Assembly (NCBI RefSeq): GCF_031844705.1
Contig: NZ_CP134609.1
Location: 1,984,001-2,048,000 of the forward strand
DNA length: 64,000 nt
Source: Streptomyces sp. ITFR-16
Lineage (GTDB): Bacteria; Actinomycetota; Actinomycetes; Streptomycetales; Streptomycetaceae
Direction: 5' to 3'
Positions 59,849-64,000 of this stretch are shown here, one piece after another; within the stretch, counting starts at the first letter, position 1; the number at the start of each line of letters is the position of its first letter. Made by a program: the position numbers and the translations under genes. Under the pieces are notes generated by a model. The model saw only the letters and a list, made by a program, of their open reading frames with translations. It had not been told where the DNA came from and ran no database searches.

Positions 59849-59868
59849 GTGCACAGATGTCTGTGCAC
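59849..59868. promoter_or_regulatory. palindromic operator of the ArsR-like regulator
   Basis: GTGCACAGA (59849-59857) and TCTGTGCAC (59860-59868) are perfect arms around TG, ending 18 bp before the ATG on the minus strand. Confidence 0.7.
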
Positions 59869-60017
59869 TGGAGCATTCCGGCGTCTTCGTACGGGGGTTG
59901 TCCCCCGTACGGCGGGCGCTTCCCGGCCCGATCCGTCGCGACACACCCGTATGGCCTCGCTCCGGTGGAGCGATCCGCCCGCCGGACGGACATTCGCCTC
60001 AACGCCAAGGACCGAAG

Positions 60018-60049
60018 TGACCGCAGTGACGGCCGTGACCGTCATGACC
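60018..60049. repeat. degenerate 9-bp tandem repeat
   Basis: TGAC recurs at 60018, 60027, 60036 and 60045, exactly 9 bp apart, within units of the form gTGACnnnn. It lies about 70-100 bp upstream of the 60118 start. Confidence 0.5.
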
Positions 60050-60117
60050 GCGACTGTCACGAGCGCCGCTACCGCTGCCACAGCTGTGGCGGCCGCTATG
60101 ACGGGGAGCCCGCACCG

Positions 60118-60759
60118 ATGCCGACCACCGCCGCCCTCACCCCCGACGACCTCGACGCCCAGGCCGCACGCCTCCATGACACGGAGGCCTGGCAGCGGAT
60201 CGTCACGGGCTGGGACCTCACCGTCCCGGAACCGGCCCGCCCCGTCGCCCCCGCGCCCGCACCTCGGGCAGCCCCCGCTCCCCCGGCCGACTGGCGCGCC
60301 CTGCTGTCCGTCCCGGTGGACCAGCTGATCGCCGACGCCGTGCGCGCGCTGCCCCCCGCATCACCCCGCGAACGGCCCCTCCCCGGACGTCTCGGCGCGG
60401 TGCTGCCCGACCGGCTCCACGCCTGGCGTCGCATCGGCCGGCCGGAGGTGCGGCCGTCCGTCCATCTCGCCCACGCACGGCGGATCCTGACCGAGTGGGG
60501 GTGGCAGAACACCCCGTACCGGCTCCGCGACGTCAGGGGCGCACGCTGCGTCTGCGGTGCCATGCTCACCGCGCACCGCCTGGGCTACGGCTCGGTGCAC
60601 ACCGTCGACCGGGCCGGCGCCTGGATGATCGCCGAACTCCGCTCCCAGGGCTGGACCGGGCTGATCGGACCGTGGAACCGGCAGCCGGGCCGCACCGCCG
60701 AGGACGCCCTCGCCCTGATCGACGCCACCATCACCCGGGCCGCGCGCGCCGGCCAGTAA
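60118..60759 (+). CDS. conserved hypothetical protein
   Basis: 213 aa from ATG 60118 (GGGGAG upstream). I recognise no family. The N-terminal ~60 residues are a Pro/Ala linker. The C-terminal half is structured: RLHAWRRIGRPEVRPSVHLAHARRILTEWGWQNTPYRLRDVRGARCVCGAMLTAHRLGYGSVHTVDRAGAWMIAELRSQGW. The CxC pair (about 145-147) could bind metal. The frame continues upstream through an RD/H-rich stretch with CHSCGG, so an earlier start cannot be ruled out. The gene is convergent with recX. Confidence 0.65.
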   Translation: MPTTAALTPDDLDAQAARLHDTEAWQRIVTGWDLTVPEPARPVAPAPAPRAAPAPPADWRALLSVPVDQLIADAVRALPPASPRERPLPGRLGAVLPDRLHAWRRIGRPEVRPSVHLAHARRILTEWGWQNTPYRLRDVRGARCVCGAMLTAHRLGYGSVHTVDRAGAWMIAELRSQGWTGLIGPWNRQPGRTAEDALALIDATITRAARAGQ

Positions 60760-60854
60760 CGACCACGACCGGGCCGCGACGGGCGGACCCCCCGGCCACC
60801 GCGCCGCTTCTCCCCTGCCCCCGTCGGCCTTGTCCTCTCCCCCCTCCCGCCCCC

Positions 60855-61601
60855 TCAGAACGGGTCGTCCAGCCCCTCTGTGTCCTCGCCCTCCTCCTCG
60901 AGCGCCCGCCGCACCACGCGCAGGGCCATGCCCTCCCCGTATCCCTTGCGGGCCAGCATGCCCGCGAGGCGGCGCAGCCGCTTGTCGCGGTCCAGGCCCC
61001 GGGTGGACCGGAGCTTGCGTGCGACGAGCTCCCGCGCGGTCTCCTCCTCCTGCTCGGAGTCGAGCTGCCCGACGGCATCGTCGATCACCGTCGCGTCCAC
61101 GCCCTTGGTCCGCAGCTCACGGACGAGGGCGCGGCGGGCGAGTCCCCGGGCGTGGTGCCGGGACTCCACCCAGGCACCGGCGAACGCGGCGTCGTCGATC
61201 AGCCCGACCTCCTCGAAGCGCGACAGCACTTCTTCGGCCGCCTCGTCCGGGATCTCCCGCTTGCGCAGGGCGTCCGCGAGCTGTTTGCGGGTCTGCGGAG
61301 TCCCGGTGAGCAGCCGCAGGCAGATGTTGCGCGCCTGCTCGACCGGGTCTCGCGGCTCCCCCTTCTCGGCCCTCGACGAGGAGGGGGAACCGCTGTCTCG
61401 GGACCGGGAGCGGGAGCGGCGTCCTCCCCCTCCCTCGCCGAATCCGGCGCCCGAGCCTGCGCGACGGCCGGGCCGGGTGCCCGGCTCGTGCGCGAGGTCG
61501 GATTCGGTGTCGGATCCGGCCGGGTGTCCGGCGGCGAATTCGGGGCCGGGGCCCGCGCCGGGGTCGGCGGCGCTGCCCGGCCACTCCGTACGACGCGTCA
61601 C
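60855..61601 (-). CDS. recX: regulatory protein RecX
   Basis: 248 aa. The first ~85 residues are a Gly/Arg/Ser-rich extension typical of Streptomyces RecX. The RecX helical repeats follow (ARNICLRLLTGTPQTRKQLADALRKREIPDEAAEEVLSRFEEVGLIDDAAFAGAWVESRH, RGLARRALVRELRTKGVDATVIDDAV, and a third repeat near 200-240). It modulates or inhibits RecA filaments. GTG 61601 lies three bases after the recA stop, so its translation depends on recA. Confidence 0.94.
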   Translation of the reverse strand: MTRRTEWPGSAADPGAGPGPEFAAGHPAGSDTESDLAHEPGTRPGRRAGSGAGFGEGGGGRRSRSRSRDSGSPSSSRAEKGEPRDPVEQARNICLRLLTGTPQTRKQLADALRKREIPDEAAEEVLSRFEEVGLIDDAAFAGAWVESRHHARGLARRALVRELRTKGVDATVIDDAVGQLDSEQEEETARELVARKLRSTRGLDRDKRLRRLAGMLARKGYGEGMALRVVRRALEEEGEDTEGLDDPF

Positions 61602-61604
61602 GGG

Positions 61605-62726
<1,122 letters not shown>

Positions 62727-62772
62727 GGGTTCCACCCGATTTGCTTGAGTCGATCGCTTCACGTCAAAGACG

Positions 62773-62865
62773 CTAACCCCTGCCACTGACAATGGGCCTC
62801 GACGTCCTGCCGGCCTGTGGACAACTCCACGGTCGAGCCCGGGAAAAACCCGGCCTGAATCCCAT
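62773..62865 (-). CDS. possible 30-aa upstream ORF in the recA leader
   Basis: An ATG (62865) just after the SOS box opens a 30-codon frame ([20 protein letters not shown]..., stop at 62773) in the long recA leader. There is no ribosome site or strong codon bias. It may be chance; if translated it could affect recA expression. Confidence 0.2.
   Translation of the reverse strand: MGFRPGFSRARPWSCPQAGRTSRPIVSGRG
62816..62824. promoter_or_regulatory. DnaA box in the recA leader region
   Basis: TGTGGACAA is the reverse of TTGTCCACA, the preferred Streptomyces DnaA box. It is a single copy, in the recA leader. Confidence 0.4.
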
Positions 62866-62893
62866 GAGAATGGATGTTCGATTTTGGTGTCAA
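62866..62893 (-). promoter_or_regulatory. recA promoter with SOS box
   Basis: TTGACA (62893-62888) is a consensus -35. Downstream, GAACATCCATTCTC (62879-62866) matches the SOS-like site described for the Streptomyces lividans recA promoter and would cover the -10. It lies about 140 bp before recA. Confidence 0.7.
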
Positions 62894-63021
62894 GCGCACC
62901 ACGCCGCCCCGCCGCGCACCCTGCGGCCGGGCGATGAGTTTGCGGGCCCGGAACGGTCCACCCCGGTAACAGACGGCTCACCGCGAAGGCGACGGAAGGC
63001 CGCCACCAGGAGGACGGCTCA

Positions 63022-63642
63022 GTGAACGAACATTCGGGCAAGGTGACCTGCGACCTCTCGATCTCCGTCGACGGGTACTCGGCCGGGCTCCACCAGACCG
63101 AGCAGCGCCCGTTCGGCGACGACGCCGGCGATGGCTGGGGCGACAGACTGCACTCCTGGATGTTCGAAACCCCGGAGCAGCGGCAGGCCGAGCTCGACCG
63201 GCTGACGGTGGTCGGCGCCTTCATCATGGGGCGCAACATGTTCGGCCCCGTACGCGGCGCATGGGATCGCCAGTGGAAGGGATGGTGGGGCGACAATCCG
63301 CCGTATCACGCACCGGTCTTCGTGCTCACCCACCACGCGCGCGACCCACAACCGATGGACGGCGGCACCACCTTCCACTTCGTCACCGACGGCATTGAAT
63401 CCGCGCTGCGGCAGGCCCGCGAGGCGGCGGAGGGCCGCAACGTATCGATCCACGGGGGCGCGACCACCGTCAACCAGTACCTCGCCGCCGGCTTGATCGA
63501 CGAGCTGCGGCTGCACATTGTCCCGTTCACGCTCGGCGCCGGTACGCGGCTGTTCGCCGGCGTGCCGCCGCTGAACCTTGAACAGGTGGAGTCGCGAGCA
63601 GCGAACTCGGTCACACACGTGACCTATCGCATGCGGTCCTGA
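63022..63642 (+). CDS. dihydrofolate reductase-like (RibD C-terminal) protein
   Basis: 206 aa. A RibD_C/DHFR-like fold: [13 protein letters not shown] at the start, IMGRNMFGP, then [39 protein letters not shown], the typical end of such NADPH reductases. It is a stand-alone domain, not a riboflavin operon member, and common in actinobacteria; the substrate is unknown. GTG 63022 follows GGAGG. It is divergent from recA. Confidence 0.88.
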   Translation: MNEHSGKVTCDLSISVDGYSAGLHQTEQRPFGDDAGDGWGDRLHSWMFETPEQRQAELDRLTVVGAFIMGRNMFGPVRGAWDRQWKGWWGDNPPYHAPVFVLTHHARDPQPMDGGTTFHFVTDGIESALRQAREAAEGRNVSIHGGATTVNQYLAAGLIDELRLHIVPFTLGAGTRLFAGVPPLNLEQVESRAANSVTHVTYRMRS

Positions 63643-63767
63643 GAAGGGCGGTGCCACCCACGACTACCGCTCAAGGTCCGGTGGCACGGACTCGCAGTTC
63701 GATGACACAGGACACCCTGCCCCGCGCTGCCGGTGCGAGCCCGGCAGGGGCGGTGTAGAGAGGAGTC

Positions 63768-64000
63768 ATGTCGCAGCGCCTCGCAGGACTCCGCCGGTCG
63801 GTGCGAGCGGGCCATGGGTGGGTCGCCGTCCCGATCGCGTGGATCGTCGCGGTGTCCGTGATCGACGTCCTCGCGCCGCCCGACATCCATCTGGGGCCGC
63901 TGCTGGTCGCCGCCCCGGCGATCACGGCGTCGTTCGGCGGGCCCCGCACGGTGGGGCTGGTGGCCGCACTGGCGGTGGTCGCGCAGACGGTTATAGGACT
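63768..64000 (+). CDS. N-terminus of a membrane protein, probably PP2C/SpoIIE-type phosphatase (runs off the window)
   Basis: 77 codons are visible from ATG 63768 (AGAGAGGAG upstream). They encode MSQRLAGLRR, a Trp-containing helix VAVPIAWIVAVSVIDVLAPPDIHLGPLL, and a second hydrophobic segment (TVGLVAALAVVAQTVIG). DIHLGPLLVAAPAITASFGGPRT is typical of Streptomyces SpoIIE-family phosphatases with N-terminal membrane helices, but the catalytic part lies beyond the edge, so a sensor kinase is not excluded. Confidence 0.65.
   Translation, partial: MSQRLAGLRRSVRAGHGWVAVPIAWIVAVSVIDVLAPPDIHLGPLLVAAPAITASFGGPRTVGLVAALAVVAQTVIG

Noticed and set aside
62727..63296. N-terminal extension of the recA frame
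   Set aside because: Crosses the recA promoter, SOS box and the divergent reductase gene.

Overview
This is a high-GC, gene-dense stretch that reads as the conserved core of a Streptomyces chromosome. Supporting signs are strong third-position G/C in every frame judged real, many GTG starts, and a gene order seen around recA in Streptomyces: recA-recX, gluABCD with a divergent two-component system, miaB-miaA-dapF, an rshA-type (p)ppGpp enzyme, hflX, an orphan siderophore-synthetase cluster, a DinG-like helicase, lexA, nrdR-nrdJ and rnhB. No tRNA, rRNA, insertion sequence, prophage or CRISPR array was seen. The last gene runs off the right edge; the first 331 bases hold no gene I can support.

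Layout. 0.3-6 kb: a FadR-type GntR regulator, an ABC ATPase/permease, a Nudix protein with an NrtR-like tail, a HIT protein, and a divergent SDR/MarR pair. 6-12.1 kb: a DUF4192 protein and a RecQ helicase fused to a phosphoribosyltransferase-like domain, separated by a head-to-head DnaA-box pair; two unknown proteins; RNase HII. 12.2-19.7 kb: a TetR/MFS efflux pair with two palindromic operators, a DUF4173 membrane protein, an ADP-ribosylglycohydrolase, a histidine phosphatase, a DUF4937 protein and TerD. 19.7-26.7 kb: DNA precursor and SOS genes (nrdJ, nrdR with its NrdR boxes, lexA with its SOS box, the DinG-like helicase). 26.7-32.7 kb: a four-gene NRPS-independent siderophore (NIS) cluster. 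33-35.7 kb: two tandem paralogous secreted serine peptidases. 35.7-46.5 kb: hflX, an M1 peptidase, rshA, dapF, miaA, miaB and small genes between them. 46.6-53.5 kb: a TAXI binding protein, a GluK/GluR-type two-component system and the gluABCD glutamate importer. 53.7-60.8 kb: an FAD monooxygenase, a cysteine-attenuator leader with cysteine dioxygenase and rhodanese genes, and an FtsX-type permease that is frameshifted at its 3' end, next to its regulator. 60.8-64 kb: recX, recA, a RibD-like reductase and the start of a probable SpoIIE-type phosphatase.

How the genes fit together. Three blocks serve genome maintenance: recA/recX, lexA with the DinG-like helicase and nrdRJ, and recQ/rnhB. Others serve nutrient sensing or stress (gluR/gluK with gluABCD, rshA), tRNA modification (miaA, miaB) and lysine/peptidoglycan precursors (dapF). 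Many genes are served by apparently leaderless transcripts, with a TAnnnT -10 element 6-7 nt before the start codon. Strong hairpin terminators, often bidirectional, divide the units.

The best candidates for something undescribed are the NIS cluster, which lacks the usual decarboxylase and monooxygenase; the DnaA-box pair in front of recQ; the Cys-rich leader before the cysteine-catabolic genes; the tandem lipoprotein peptidases; and the Nudix/NrtR-like gene with an operator built into a leaderless promoter.
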